A DNA stretch of 64,000 nt from JAPPHA01 sp965242975 (GTDB lineage: Bacteria; Pseudomonadota; Alphaproteobacteria; Rhodobacterales; Rhodobacteraceae): contig CBDETS010000007.1 in NCBI GenBank assembly GCA_965242975.1, positions 4,650,001 to 4,714,000 on the forward strand, read 5' to 3'. The notes beneath the pieces are model-generated. The model saw only the letters and a list, made by a program, of their open reading frames with translations. It was not told the origin of the DNA and did not search any database. The position numbers and the translations under genes were made by a program. Below are positions 49,901 to 58,695 of this stretch, piece by piece (positions within the stretch are counted from its first letter, which is position 1; every line of letters begins with the position of its first letter).

Positions 49901-50892
49901 CACGGACAAGCCTTCTGTCCATTCGGGGGCTCAGGACCGAATTTTCAACCGCCGACGGGCCGCTGGCGGCGGTGAACGGTGTCGATCTTGAAATCGCTCG
50001 CGGCGACGTGCTCGGCATCGTCGGGGAATCCGGCTCCGGCAAAACCGTTCTTGGGCTGTCCATCATGGGGTTGGTGGACAGACCGGGCCGTGTCACAGCG
50101 GGGAGAATTACGTTCGACGGCACCGATGTCACCATTTTTTCCGAAGCGCAGTGGCGGGGCCTTCGCGGCAACAGGGTCGCGATGATCTTTCAGGACCCGA
50201 CCACGAGTCTGAACCCGGTGCAGCGCATCGGCACGCAGATGATCGAGGCCATCCGGGCCCATCAAGACATCTCCTCCGGCGCCGCACGGCAGATCGTGCG
50301 CGAGGCGATGGTGCGCGTCGGGATCAACAGCCCCGATGAACGGTTGGAGGCCTATCCGCACCAGTTTTCCGGCGGGATGCGGCAGCGTGTGGTCATTGCC
50401 ACCGCGCTGCTTAACGAACCGGACCTGATCATTGCGGATGAACCGACGACGGCGCTGGACGTTACCGTGCAGTCGCAAATCCTGCGTGACATGCGGCGGC
50501 TCTGCCGCGATTCCGGCTCGGCGTTGATTTGGATCTCTCACGACCTGGGCGTTGTGGCTCAGATCGCCCACCGCGTGGCCGTGATGTACGCAGGCCGCAT
50601 CGTGGAACAGGGGGCGACGGTGGAGATATTGAAAGCGCCGTCCCATCCCTACACCGCGGGGTTGATGGCCAGCATGCCGGCGGCCTCTCCTCGCGGGCAA
50701 CGCCTGATTTCCATTCCCGGCGGTCTTCCGCGACTCTCGAACCTGCCAAAGGGCTGCTCCTTCGCGCCGCGCTGTGCTCATGCCACCCAGGCGTGCGAAG
50801 TACTGCCGGACCTGTCCTTCACATCACCCGATCATGCCGTTCGCTGCGTATTTCCGCTGCATGCTGGGGCTGCCCGTGCCGAATGTGATTGA
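49897..50892 (+). CDS. Peptide-type ABC ATPase (DppD-like)
   Basis: 331 residues, ATGA overlap. Walker A GESGSGKTVLG, Q-loop MIFQDPTTSLNPVQRIGTQM, signature FSGGMRQRVVIATAL, Walker B DLIIADEPTTALD, and the C-terminal Cys-rich Fe-S-type region (CSFAPRCAHATQACEVLP) of the Dpp/OppD group. Confidence 0.93.
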   Translation: MTRTSLLSIRGLRTEFSTADGPLAAVNGVDLEIARGDVLGIVGESGSGKTVLGLSIMGLVDRPGRVTAGRITFDGTDVTIFSEAQWRGLRGNRVAMIFQDPTTSLNPVQRIGTQMIEAIRAHQDISSGAARQIVREAMVRVGINSPDERLEAYPHQFSGGMRQRVVIATALLNEPDLIIADEPTTALDVTVQSQILRDMRRLCRDSGSALIWISHDLGVVAQIAHRVAVMYAGRIVEQGATVEILKAPSHPYTAGLMASMPAASPRGQRLISIPGGLPRLSNLPKGCSFAPRCAHATQACEVLPDLSFTSPDHAVRCVFPLHAGAARAECD

Positions 50893-51871
50893 ACTCAAAT
50901 CCGTTTGGCGCAGTTTTGGCAGGAAGCCAGACCTGGCCGATCGGATTGCGACCGCATTTGGGGCAAAATCCACGGCCTACGTATTGCAGGCCGTGGATGG
51001 TGTTGATCTGACGATAGGGCGCGGCGAAGTGCTGGGTCTTGTGGGCGAATCCGGCTGTGGGAAATCCACGCTAGGGCGTCTCGTGGCGGGTATTCTGCCG
51101 CCCGATTCCGGTGATGTTCTGTTCAACGGCAAACCCATGGCGGACAAGACTAAAGACAAGACCGGCACGGGTCTGGGCGTTCAGATGATCTTTCAGGACC
51201 CCGCCGCCGCACTTGACCCACGTCAGCGTATTGTTGATGCGATCACCGAAGCTCCCATCGCCCATGAGCTGATCCAACGATCCGAGGCACGCGCCTTCGC
51301 GGCCGAGGCGCTCGAGCGTGTCGGCCTGCACGAAGATGCGCTTGACCGCTATCCGCATCAGTTTTCCGGGGGGCAACGTCAGCGGATCTGCATTGCGCGC
51401 GCTCTGGCGGTCAATCCGGACGTCGTTGTCTGCGATGAATCCGTGGCCTCTCTGGACGTGTCCGTTCAGGCACAGGTCATAAACCTGTTTCTTGATCTGA
51501 GGGACAGTTTGAACCTGTCGTATCTGTTCATCAGCCACGACATCAGTGTGGTCGAGCATGTCTCGGACCGAATCGCAGTGATGTATCTGGGGCAGATCGT
51601 GGAAATTGCCGCCACCGTTGACCTGCTGGCGAATCCCATGCACCCCTATACTCGGGCTTTGCTGAGCGAGGTTCCCACGCTGGACAGGCCCTTGTCCGAG
51701 GAACACACGCTCGAGGGGGAGTTGCCCTCGCCGATTTCGCCCCCTTCAGGCTGTCGGTTCCACCCAAGATGCCCCATCGCGATGGAAGAATGCCGGTCGC
51801 GGGCACCACGACTGTTGCCCCTGCCATCAGGCCATCAGGTCAGCTGCCTCGCCGTTCATGAAAAGATCTGA
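50876..51871 (+). CDS. Peptide-type ABC ATPase (DppF-like)
   Basis: 331 residues from a GTG at 50876, overlapping DppD by 17 bases (upstream ATGs at 50834/50861 give longer overlaps). Walker A GESGCGKSTLGRL, QMIFQDPAAALDPRQRIVDA, signature FSGGQRQRICIARAL, Walker B VVVCDESVASLD and the Cys-rich tail (CRFHPRCPIAMEECRSRAP). Completes the five-gene transporter starting at 46363. Confidence 0.93.
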   Translation: MPNVIELKSVWRSFGRKPDLADRIATAFGAKSTAYVLQAVDGVDLTIGRGEVLGLVGESGCGKSTLGRLVAGILPPDSGDVLFNGKPMADKTKDKTGTGLGVQMIFQDPAAALDPRQRIVDAITEAPIAHELIQRSEARAFAAEALERVGLHEDALDRYPHQFSGGQRQRICIARALAVNPDVVVCDESVASLDVSVQAQVINLFLDLRDSLNLSYLFISHDISVVEHVSDRIAVMYLGQIVEIAATVDLLANPMHPYTRALLSEVPTLDRPLSEEHTLEGELPSPISPPSGCRFHPRCPIAMEECRSRAPRLLPLPSGHQVSCLAVHEKI

Positions 51872-52936
51872 CGGGTGGCTTGGCTGGCCGCTTCTCCTTG
51901 ATATCACTTCGCGGCAAGCACGAACTGGCGGTAATCAGATTTTCTCGGACCTTGGGCCGACGCCGGGCCGTCAAGGGATGAGCGTCGCGTGAAAACGGGG
52001 CGGGGCAATCGAGTTCAGTTCGGAACCGTCTTCGCCGAAGGGAATGTCGGACTTGCGCGGATCGCGATCAATCCGAAGCTTCGCGGCAATTCGGAAAATG
52101 TGCCTTTCCAACGGTTCTCTCCGCTTGGCATAAACGTCAGCTTCCGAGGGTGTCGCCCTTCGGTCGCTGTTTGATCCGAATCGCCGTTGCGAGACTGGAC
52201 CCGGCGGATTGAAGTCTGCATGCGCACACGAACCGTTCACCGGATTGCCTTATTGAAGCCGCATGCACGTGACCGCAGATACCCCGGCCACCCACGACAC
52301 CGATTCTGATGCCGGGGCAGGAACATCGGTCACCCGATGCCCCCCGGTACAGATACGTTTTCCGGATCCTGGAATACCTGTGAAAGGGTTTGCCTACGTC
52401 AATTGCGACCCGACGCAAATTTGACCGTCCAATAATCAGCGACCAGTCCGGCGCAAAGGAAAACACCAAGCGCTCGGTCAATTCGGCATTCCGCCAACAC
52501 CTGTCGCGCATATTCTGGTTGGTGAACTGCCGAAGCGATCCTGTCGACGAGACAATTGCTCGATCGAGTTGTCGAAACCCGAGGTCGACCGGGTTGACTC
52601 CTGAAGAGGCGAAACGATGCCCGGTCATGGAATTGCGCAGCTTCGGCGCCTGGATCGTCGAAGACGTCCACGTTGCCGGTTACGTTTACAGGGCAGATGG
52701 AGCGGGTGCCTGGCGCAATCAATGCGGGATCGGGATCGCCATGACCCGGCAAGTCGAAGTCAAGCGCGGTGGCCGAGGTTCCGAAGAGGAAAAGTGAATG
52801 AAAATGCGGGTGCGGCATGCAAAGCGTCATTCAGGGCATGGTACCGTCAACGGCAACGCCGTAAGGAGGCCTGGATACGAAACCAGAATCCACATGTGGG
52901 CATTCGCCAAAAGGGGGACGCTCGGAAGGAGGATCC
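51872..52936. other. Low-coding region with an oxidoreductase-like relic
   Basis: 1065 bases without an intact gene. On the minus strand, about 52330 to 52000, a frame reads IRIGVVGGRGICGHVHAASI, RQSGERFVCACRLQSAG and, after a shift, ADVYAKRREPLERHIFRI. This resembles the NAD-binding start of Gfo/Idh/MocA oxidoreductases (VGGG...VHAAAI, L.S....SLATA). The N-terminal part only survives and is broken. The rest, including 52400-52930, shows nothing recognisable. Confidence 0.4.
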
Positions 52937-53707
52937 ATGCCGGAAACTCGGGAGACGAAAAGCCTCGCTGTTCTGATCGATGCCGACAATACCAGCGCCA
53001 GACACGCCCAGGTGATCTTCGACGAGATTGTCAAGTTGGGCGAAGCGAATGTGCGGCGTATCTACGGCGACTTTTCGGACAAGCGCCTTTCCGGCTGGGA
53101 CGGAGCGGTCAAGTCGCTGGCAATCCTGCAGCACCAGCAGCGCAGCAATTCGAAAGGCAAGAACGCCTCCGATATCGCGCTGGTGATTGACGCGATGGAT
53201 CTCATGTACAAGCAAACGCTTGACGGGGTCGTGCTTGTCAGTTCGGACAGCGACTTTACGCGGCTGGCCCAGCGCTTGCGCGAGGACGGCCTGGAAGTAT
53301 ACGGGTTCGGCGAACGCAAGGCGGTCGAAGCATTCCGCAATGCGTGCAACCGGTTCATCTATGTCGAGAACCTCATGGAGGTCGAACCGGAACCGAAGAA
53401 AGCCGGGACGGATCAAGCCAGGACGCCCGAGCAGAAGAAAGATCCTCCCAACAAGGCTCAAAAGATCATTGCTGGCGCTATCGGGGAGCCCGACGCTGAC
53501 GGGTGGGAGAACCTGGGCAACGTCGGACAACGCATTCAAGGTGCGCATCCTGACTTCGATCCGCGCAGCTACGGCTGCGCGAACCTGAGCACGCTGGTTG
53601 AAAAATCGGGCGGGTTCGATATCCGAAAGGAACGGGGTGCGGTCCATGTCCGTCGAAAGGTTGCCTCGGCAAAGGGCCCGGGCGCCGTGAAGGGTTCGAA
53701 GGCGTGA
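52937..53707 (+). CDS. NYN-domain nuclease with OST-HTH/LOTUS domain
   Basis: 256 residues. Residues ~8-155 are a NYN (PIN-like, LabA/DUF88) domain: SLAVLIDADNTSARHAQVIF, VRRIYGDFSD, NASDIALVIDAMDLMY and VLVSSDSDFTRLAQRLREDG with the acidic residues. After a Lys/Pro linker (~160-185), residues ~190-245 resemble an OST-HTH/LOTUS RNA-binding domain (DGWENLGNVGQRIQGAHPDF, CANLSTLVEKSGGFDIRKER). Predicted RNase; ribosome-binding site AGGAGG before the ATG. Stands alone. Confidence 0.88.
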   Translation: MPETRETKSLAVLIDADNTSARHAQVIFDEIVKLGEANVRRIYGDFSDKRLSGWDGAVKSLAILQHQQRSNSKGKNASDIALVIDAMDLMYKQTLDGVVLVSSDSDFTRLAQRLREDGLEVYGFGERKAVEAFRNACNRFIYVENLMEVEPEPKKAGTDQARTPEQKKDPPNKAQKIIAGAIGEPDADGWENLGNVGQRIQGAHPDFDPRSYGCANLSTLVEKSGGFDIRKERGAVHVRRKVASAKGPGAVKGSKA

Positions 53708-54080
53708 TCTGGACAGAATTCGATGCAGAAGCGTGGATTGAGGCCCGGGTCCCAAGCAAACCCATCCGGAAGAGCCTGCTTCGAACAAGAATTTCGAATG
53801 CGAGCCAGGTTCGTAGGCTCCGCCCCAACATGCGAAGCCCGGGATAGGCGGTTTCCACCTTCGGGATGGAGAAAGTCTTTGGATCGGCGCCGAGTCGAAA
53901 GACTGCCGGTGCTGCGTGCCCGACCGCCCAAGGCTCGCTCGAAACGGCAATTTCCGCTGCAGGGCTCGGTGGAAGGTTTCGGCGGCAGCGGAAGCACTGC
54001 CATGCTGGCCTGTCGGGACCGAGGCCGACGTCAAAATTCGGGCGACCGGCAACGTTCCATGATTCGGGTTCTGCACCGGA
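53708..54080. other. Region without recognisable gene
   Basis: About 370 bases between the NYN gene and the recombinase relic. Frames on both strands read as non-coding; no repeat or RNA gene is seen. Confidence 0.4.
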
Positions 54081-54547
54081 TTGCGTCGGGACGAGGTGCT
54101 GACACTTCGATGGGAGCGTGTCGACTAGAAGGCACGTACATCCCAAGTCGAGGAAACCAAGACCGGCGTGCCTCCTGAAACTTTCCAATACCCGGCAACT
54201 CGGCGCCATTCTCGGTGGTCATCGGACCGCCGACGCAGGTCTGCCCGTAGGCGTTCGCCCGTGGGTGTGTCCGTCGCCGACCCGTGCGACCGGCCATGTC
54301 TGGGACCCGAATCATCTCTACGTTCGTATCGGCCAGCCGGATCGGTCAGGTTCCGGTTCCACGGCCCGCACGACTTTTCCGGAATCGCCATTGCCGTGAG
54401 CGGCTGATTCTGCTCCCTTCTCCTACCAACCGGCTGGTCAACCACGCCCGGCACAACGACATCACTTGGGGATATGCCGCTGGCTGGACCGACGCCCGAT
54501 CTCGCGAACCCGCACAGAGGATCGCCGATCGGAACGAGGCGCTGATG
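54081..54547 (+). pseudogene. Tyrosine recombinase (integrase) C-terminal relic
   Basis: Three broken frames line up with the catalytic half of phage-type tyrosine recombinases. LRRDEVLTLRWERVD (first Arg box) is followed by an in-frame TAG and then EETKTGVP. A second frame gives TRQLGAILGG and PNHLYVRIGQPD. A third gives RFHGPHDFSGIAIAVSG (the HxLRH region, degenerate) and, after another shift, ERLILLPSPTNRLVNHARHN and DITWGYAAGWTDARSREPAQ ending EALM. The stop codon and at least two frameshifts mean it is dead. It marks an old integrated element next to the toxin-antitoxin pair. Confidence 0.75.
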
Positions 54548-54704
54548 CTTTCGGGGGCATCCCCCGTGGATTCTGTGCATGGATTTGCCACCCGAAACAC
54601 AATGCGGGGCCCGCGAGGTCCACGAATCCGGGCGATTTCGACATTGAAATTCCAGCCGCGCGATACACACCTCACCTTCACAAGCGACTTCCGTGTCTGC
54701 GGAT

Positions 54705-54714
54705 TATACGTATA
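54705..54714. promoter_or_regulatory. TATACGTATA palindrome before the antitoxin gene
   Basis: A perfect 10-bp palindrome 34 bases before the antitoxin start. Phd/YefM antitoxins bind small AT-rich palindromes at their own promoter, so this is a candidate autoregulatory operator; it may overlap the -10 region. Confidence 0.45.
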
Positions 54715-54748
54715 TTGAGGCGGAGACCCGATGCTTGGGGAGGCTGCC

Positions 54749-55003
54749 ATGCCCAGAGTGAGCGCCCTCACGTTTCAGCGTCAGTTTGGTCGGTTTCAGC
54801 ACGAAGCGCAGCGCGGGCCGGTAGAGATAACCCGGCATGGGCGTCGCGAGTTCGTGCTCATGACTGCGGAGCAGTATGACTGGCTTCGGGCTTCTGTACA
54901 GCGCAGCCATCGCACGGACGCCGCCGCCGATGTGGTGATCGACGCCGTGGAGCGCGCCGAGATGGATGTGGAGCACAAACCACTCGACGAACTGCTGACG
55001 TAA
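54749..55003 (+). CDS. Phd/YefM-type antitoxin
   Basis: 84 residues from ATG 54749 (GGGAGG six bases ahead). Phd-fold pattern: RVSALTFQRQFGRFQHEAQR, GPVEITRHGRREFVLMTAEQY, then an extended C-terminal tail (AERAEMDVEHKPLDELLT-like) that would wrap the toxin. The next gene, eight bases on, is a PemK-like toxin. Confidence 0.85.
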   Translation: MPRVSALTFQRQFGRFQHEAQRGPVEITRHGRREFVLMTAEQYDWLRASVQRSHRTDAAADVVIDAVERAEMDVEHKPLDELLT

Positions 55004-55010
55004 CGAAGAA

Positions 55011-55652
55011 TTGGTGGCACTTCCTGACCCGAAGCCGGGCCTGGTCGTCTGCTACGACTATCTCTGGACGCATGATGCCGCTGCCGGTCGCAACCAGGGC
55101 AAGACCCGGCCGGCCTGTCTGATAGCCGCCACCGATCCGGCGACTGTTCCGCGCCATGTCGTGTTTCTGCCGATAACCCATACACCACCCGCGGATGATA
55201 CGGTGGGCATCGAAATCCCTGCACGTGTCAGACAGGCCTTGGGCCTCGACGATATGCCGACCTGGGTGATCCTGTCGGAGCACAACATCGATGTGTGGCC
55301 CAACGGCGGGCTGTCCCCGCTGCCCGGTCAGCCGGAGACTTTCAGTTGCGGCTACATCCCACCGGGACTGTTTGCACAAATCAAGGCCCTTTTCCTTGAA
55401 CTGGCTCGTGCGAGCAGAGCCGGACGTTGTACCGTTGACCATGGCACCAATCTCCAACTGGGCCAATTTGGCGACCCGCAGTCTCTTGCACCCGCAAACG
55501 AGTGTCTCGTGACATTCGGAAACACGCGTCCAACGTCCAGCGGCGCCAAACGCATCGACGGGTCGCCCGTTTCGGACTGCTCGGTTTCCACGCCTTCCTG
55601 CCCTGTCCGACCCACGGTGCGCGTCGCCCCTTCTGGGCACGCATTTCACTGA
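55011..55652 (+). CDS. PemK/MazF-type toxin with abnormal C-terminus
   Basis: 213 residues (TTG 55011 or GTG 55014). Residues ~1-130 are a PemK-like SH3-type domain (KPGLVVCYDYLW, RPACLIAATDPATVPRHVVF, LPITHTPPADDTVGIEIPAR, WVILSEHNIDVWP). Such toxins cut mRNA. A usual member ends near residue 135; after ELARASRAGR about 75 residues (CTVDHGTNLQLGQFGDPQSL and on) read as non-coding sequence, presumably where an insertion replaced the end. Confidence 0.75.
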   Translation: MVALPDPKPGLVVCYDYLWTHDAAAGRNQGKTRPACLIAATDPATVPRHVVFLPITHTPPADDTVGIEIPARVRQALGLDDMPTWVILSEHNIDVWPNGGLSPLPGQPETFSCGYIPPGLFAQIKALFLELARASRAGRCTVDHGTNLQLGQFGDPQSLAPANECLVTFGNTRPTSSGAKRIDGSPVSDCSVSTPSCPVRPTVRVAPSGHAFH

Positions 55653-56058
55653 TTTCAACACAGGGGCGCCAACTCCATCATCGAGCTCCACGCTCATGCG
55701 AGCTGGCGGGCGTGAGCCGTTCTTCGCTGTACTACGAGGCGAGGCCGGAGAACGGGTGCCGGCTGGAACACCTGTCGCTGGTGGACAGGCTGTACATGGA
55801 GTTCCCGTACCACGGCCCGCGCCGCGTGAGCCTGCATCTGCGCCGGTAAGGTATCGGGCTACATGGAATAATAGTGCGACCTTCGAGAAAAACGCTTTCG
55901 AAGTGTCCGCCGCCTTTTGTGGTTGACGTTCCGCATCACATCTCGATCCCTCGGGGATTCTCCAGAGAGTTCTTCCGGATCGAATTTCGAAACGGGTATC
56001 GATTGCCGGTGCCGGATCCAGGGAAATCGTCCAGCGCAACCAGGGATATGCGCGCGGC
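55653..56058 (+). mobile_element. IS3-family transposase OrfB fragment (55690-55849) in non-coding DNA
   Basis: In the plus frame ending at 55849, CELAGVSRSSLYYEARPENG, LSLVDRLYMEFPYHGPRRVS and LHLRR are the N-terminal OrfB signature of IS3-type elements (GVSRSSLYY, PYHGPRR). The frame stops there; the DDE core and both inverted repeats are missing. The rest of the stretch to 56058 shows nothing recognisable. Confidence 0.7.
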
Positions 56059-56502
56059 TCAGGCGAGTTTCTTGAGCAGGCCCAGAAAGACCGTTCGTTC
56101 CCCGGGTTGAAGCGCCTCAAGCGTGGCATCGGTCACGCTGCGCCCCATGGTCCGCAGCCTGGTGACCATGTTCAGGCCTGCAGGGGACAGCGAAATCAGG
56201 ATTCTCCGCCGGTCACGTGCGTCCTTTTCAAGCGTGACCAGGTTCTTGTTGTGCAGGCGGTCAACCACACCCTTTATGGTCGCAACGTCAACCGCGATCA
56301 GCCTCCCGAGCTGGTTCTGGGAGCATCGTCCGCGCTCGGCGAGCCTGATCAGGGCGGAGAACTGGGTCGGTGTGAGGTTGTTCAGCGCATGATCCTGAAA
56401 GATCAGGGTGTGGCGCTGGTAGGCGAGGCGAAGAAGATAGCCGACCTGCTCGTCAAGCCTGTATTCGGGCTCGGCCTGTTCCAACGGCTTGGCCTTACCC
56501 AT
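56059..56502 (-). CDS. MarR family regulator
   Basis: 147 residues. Typical MarR fold: VGYLLRLAYQRHTLIFQDHA, LTPTQFSALIRLAERGRCSQ, QLGRLIAVDVATIKGVVDRL and the wing KDARDRRRILISLSPAGL. Close to the nicotinate-type MarR group in feel. Lies downstream of the six-gene molybdenum-hydroxylase operon, in the same direction, and probably controls it. Confidence 0.9.
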   Translation of the reverse strand: MGKAKPLEQAEPEYRLDEQVGYLLRLAYQRHTLIFQDHALNNLTPTQFSALIRLAERGRCSQNQLGRLIAVDVATIKGVVDRLHNKNLVTLEKDARDRRRILISLSPAGLNMVTRLRTMGRSVTDATLEALQPGERTVFLGLLKKLA

Positions 56503-56635
56503 CGGAAAACAGCGTGTCTTTCATGGGGATACCGTCCAGGTACACGTCGTCACGACCGCGCCGCGCGAAGCATCCAACAGGGTAAGGCCGCGGACGATGG
56601 CACAGTTCCTCCCGCCATTGTCGGTGCGAGGCCGG

Positions 56636-57220
56636 TCATCGCAGCCCGTCTTTTCCGACTGCCTCATCGGCCGCAAGCCCACCAACCCGAGGTAGCGGAC
56701 GTCCGCTGTCGGTAACGGCAACCGCGACCATGATCTCGTTGGCACGCGGGGCATCATTCAGTCGAACTTCGGCACCGTCAAAATGCGAGCGCACGTAGGC
56801 CGCATCCTTGTGCCCCAAAGGCACGTCAAGAACCTGCCCCGGTCCGCCCATCTTCTTTGACGAAGGCACAAGCGCGGCTCCCTTCTCGACCGCGGCACGC
56901 AACGGCCCGCCAAGACGCGGATGGAGTATCGCTGCCGCATGCTCCAACTCACCGTTCTCTCCGACCATGGCCGCCTTGCCGTAACTCTCGGCAGCACCGG
57001 GGTCGATCCCGAGGGCATCGACGCATCGATTCCCGAGGATTCCTCCGAGTTCGGACCCCGTTTCCATCAGGAGTTCCAGGTCCTCGGCATACCGGCCTGC
57101 GAACGGATTGGCGATTACGGCGACTGCGACGGCCTTGCGTGTCGCCGGCGTGATGCTGCGGCCGCATTCAGTGTGGGTCTCTTCAACCCAGACAACGATT
57201 TTTCGGATCTGTGCGTTCAT
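56636..57220 (-). CDS. PF06684 'amino acid synthesis' family protein (copy 2)
   Basis: 194 residues. Pattern IRKIVVWVEETHTECGRSIT, VAVIANPFAGRYAEDLELLM, HAAAILHPRLGGPLRAAVEK, SSKKMGGPGQVLDVPLGHKD. Family name reflects old annotation; biochemical role is unknown. Similar to copy 1 over its whole length (ANPFAGRY, SAKK.G, DVP..H..A.YVRSHFD), so a heteromer of the two is possible. Confidence 0.85.
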   Translation of the reverse strand: MNAQIRKIVVWVEETHTECGRSITPATRKAVAVAVIANPFAGRYAEDLELLMETGSELGGILGNRCVDALGIDPGAAESYGKAAMVGENGELEHAAAILHPRLGGPLRAAVEKGAALVPSSKKMGGPGQVLDVPLGHKDAAYVRSHFDGAEVRLNDAPRANEIMVAVAVTDSGRPLPRVGGLAADEAVGKDGLR

Positions 57221-57810
57221 CTCAGCCCGTCTTCTCCCTTGACATCCTCGACCGCCAGGCCGCCCGAGCGGGCATGGATGCGCCCGCCGGTCGTCATCAC
57301 CAGCACGACCGCGAGTTCATTCGCCCGCGGACTGTCGTGCACGCCGACTTCAACCGAATCGAAATGGCTCCGTACGTATGAAGCATTGATATGGGTGACC
57401 GGAACATCCATGCGTACCCCGGGCGCGCCGACCTTCTTGGCCGAGGGCACGATCGCCTTCGCGTTGTCGAGGAGTTCCCGCATGGCGTAGCCGCCAGGGG
57501 CATGCCAGAGGGCACCATGCTCGAGTTCGCCGGCGGTTCCGACGATCGCTCCCTTGCCGTAACCCTGGACGCGCGACGCGTCACCGCCGAGAATTTCGAC
57601 AAGACGCATGGCCATGGACAGGCCGAGGGGTTTCAGGTCGTCCATGAAACCGGTGATTTCCTGCACGTAGCGCCCAGCAAAAGGATTCTCGATCACGGTC
57701 ATGATCCAGGCGCGGCGCTGGGTCGCCGCCGGCAGGGGTCCTCCCTCGTGGAAGATTTCCTCCACCGACGACACGGTTTTCCGGACAACAGGTTCAGGCA
57801 TGTGAGACAA
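57217..57810 (-). CDS. PF06684 'amino acid synthesis' family protein (copy 1)
   Basis: 197 residues, ATG 57810; its stop overlaps the start of copy 2 (ATGA). Signatures VRKTVSSVEEIFHEGGPLPA, MTVIENPFAGRYVQEITGFM, SAKKVGAPGVRMDVPVTHIN, YVRSHFDSVEVGVHDSPRAN. Coupled pairs of these genes recur with UPF0280 and molybdenum-hydroxylase genes (family knowledge). Confidence 0.85.
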   Translation of the reverse strand: MSHMPEPVVRKTVSSVEEIFHEGGPLPAATQRRAWIMTVIENPFAGRYVQEITGFMDDLKPLGLSMAMRLVEILGGDASRVQGYGKGAIVGTAGELEHGALWHAPGGYAMRELLDNAKAIVPSAKKVGAPGVRMDVPVTHINASYVRSHFDSVEVGVHDSPRANELAVVLVMTTGGRIHARSGGLAVEDVKGEDGLR

Positions 57811-57828
57811 CTCCCTTGTCTGCTTGTT

Positions 57829-58695
57829 TCAGGTCAGGGCCAGGCCCATGTTGACGACTCTCGACTGGCCCTGGAGAAACAGCGCGGCACCGGTGACAAG
57901 GCCTTTCGCCTGGTACGCACATGCGTGGGCTTCGCCGCGCGACAACGCCAGTTCAATGTCGTGGCTGCACAATCGCCCGCATGACGTGACGACGTCCCGT
58001 TCGCCAAGGTCGCTGTCCGGGTCGATCTCGACCGCGGGGCGTCGTTCGACCGCAGGGTGATCGCCGGCAAGATCGACGGAATTCGCAACAAGTGTCGCGG
58101 CCGCGTCCGCCGTTGCTGCCGATGGCGCCAGGACAGTCACGGAATCCGCGATACCCAGTGACAGGCTGCGGCCGCCTGTCCCGCTGGTGGCGAGGCCGTA
58201 GGTCATGTTGGGGCCGCACAATTCGACCGAACCGATGCCGGAGTTGTCGAGAGAGGCGATTGCAGCCCGGTACGTGGTGCGTGGGCCGCCGAGGTAGATC
58301 GCGATGTCCCCACCATTGTTTACATATGCGCGTCGGAGATCGGCCGCATCGACCATCGCCGAGAGGACCTCGTCGGCCACGGCGCCGGCCACTGCCGCCA
58401 TCGGCGTGACGAATACGTCACGTGAAAAGGGAGACGTGGCGTCGAACATGCGCCGTGCGACCGGGCTGATGAATCCGTTGGACCGGGCATCCGTCCCCCG
58501 GCGGAGTTCGTCGAGTTCAGCGACAAGTTCACGGAGTATCGTGGCAAAACGGCCCTCTGCCGCAGAAAAGGCCTCTACGCGTCCGCGCTCCGGGTCCGAC
58601 CGGCCATCCGCGCCGATGACGAGGTCGATCGGGCCGTGCTGGAGATGCAACCGCTTGCGGCACGGCAGGAGTGCGGCTACGTGGCGCGACATCAT
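57829..58695 (-). CDS. UPF0280 family protein (ApbE-like)
   Basis: 288 residues. ApbE-superfamily traits: YVNNGGDIAIYLGG, IASLDNSGIGSVELCGPNMT, GLATSGTGGRSLSLGIADSV, and APSAATADAAATLVANSVD. ApbE proteins attach FMN to threonines of partner proteins. UPF0280 members are related but uncharacterised. ATGATG start overlaps the reductase stop. Its partner may be the adjacent reductase. Confidence 0.75.
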   Translation of the reverse strand: MMSRHVAALLPCRKRLHLQHGPIDLVIGADGRSDPERGRVEAFSAAEGRFATILRELVAELDELRRGTDARSNGFISPVARRMFDATSPFSRDVFVTPMAAVAGAVADEVLSAMVDAADLRRAYVNNGGDIAIYLGGPRTTYRAAIASLDNSGIGSVELCGPNMTYGLATSGTGGRSLSLGIADSVTVLAPSAATADAAATLVANSVDLAGDHPAVERRPAVEIDPDSDLGERDVVTSCGRLCSHDIELALSRGEAHACAYQAKGLVTGAALFLQGQSRVVNMGLALT

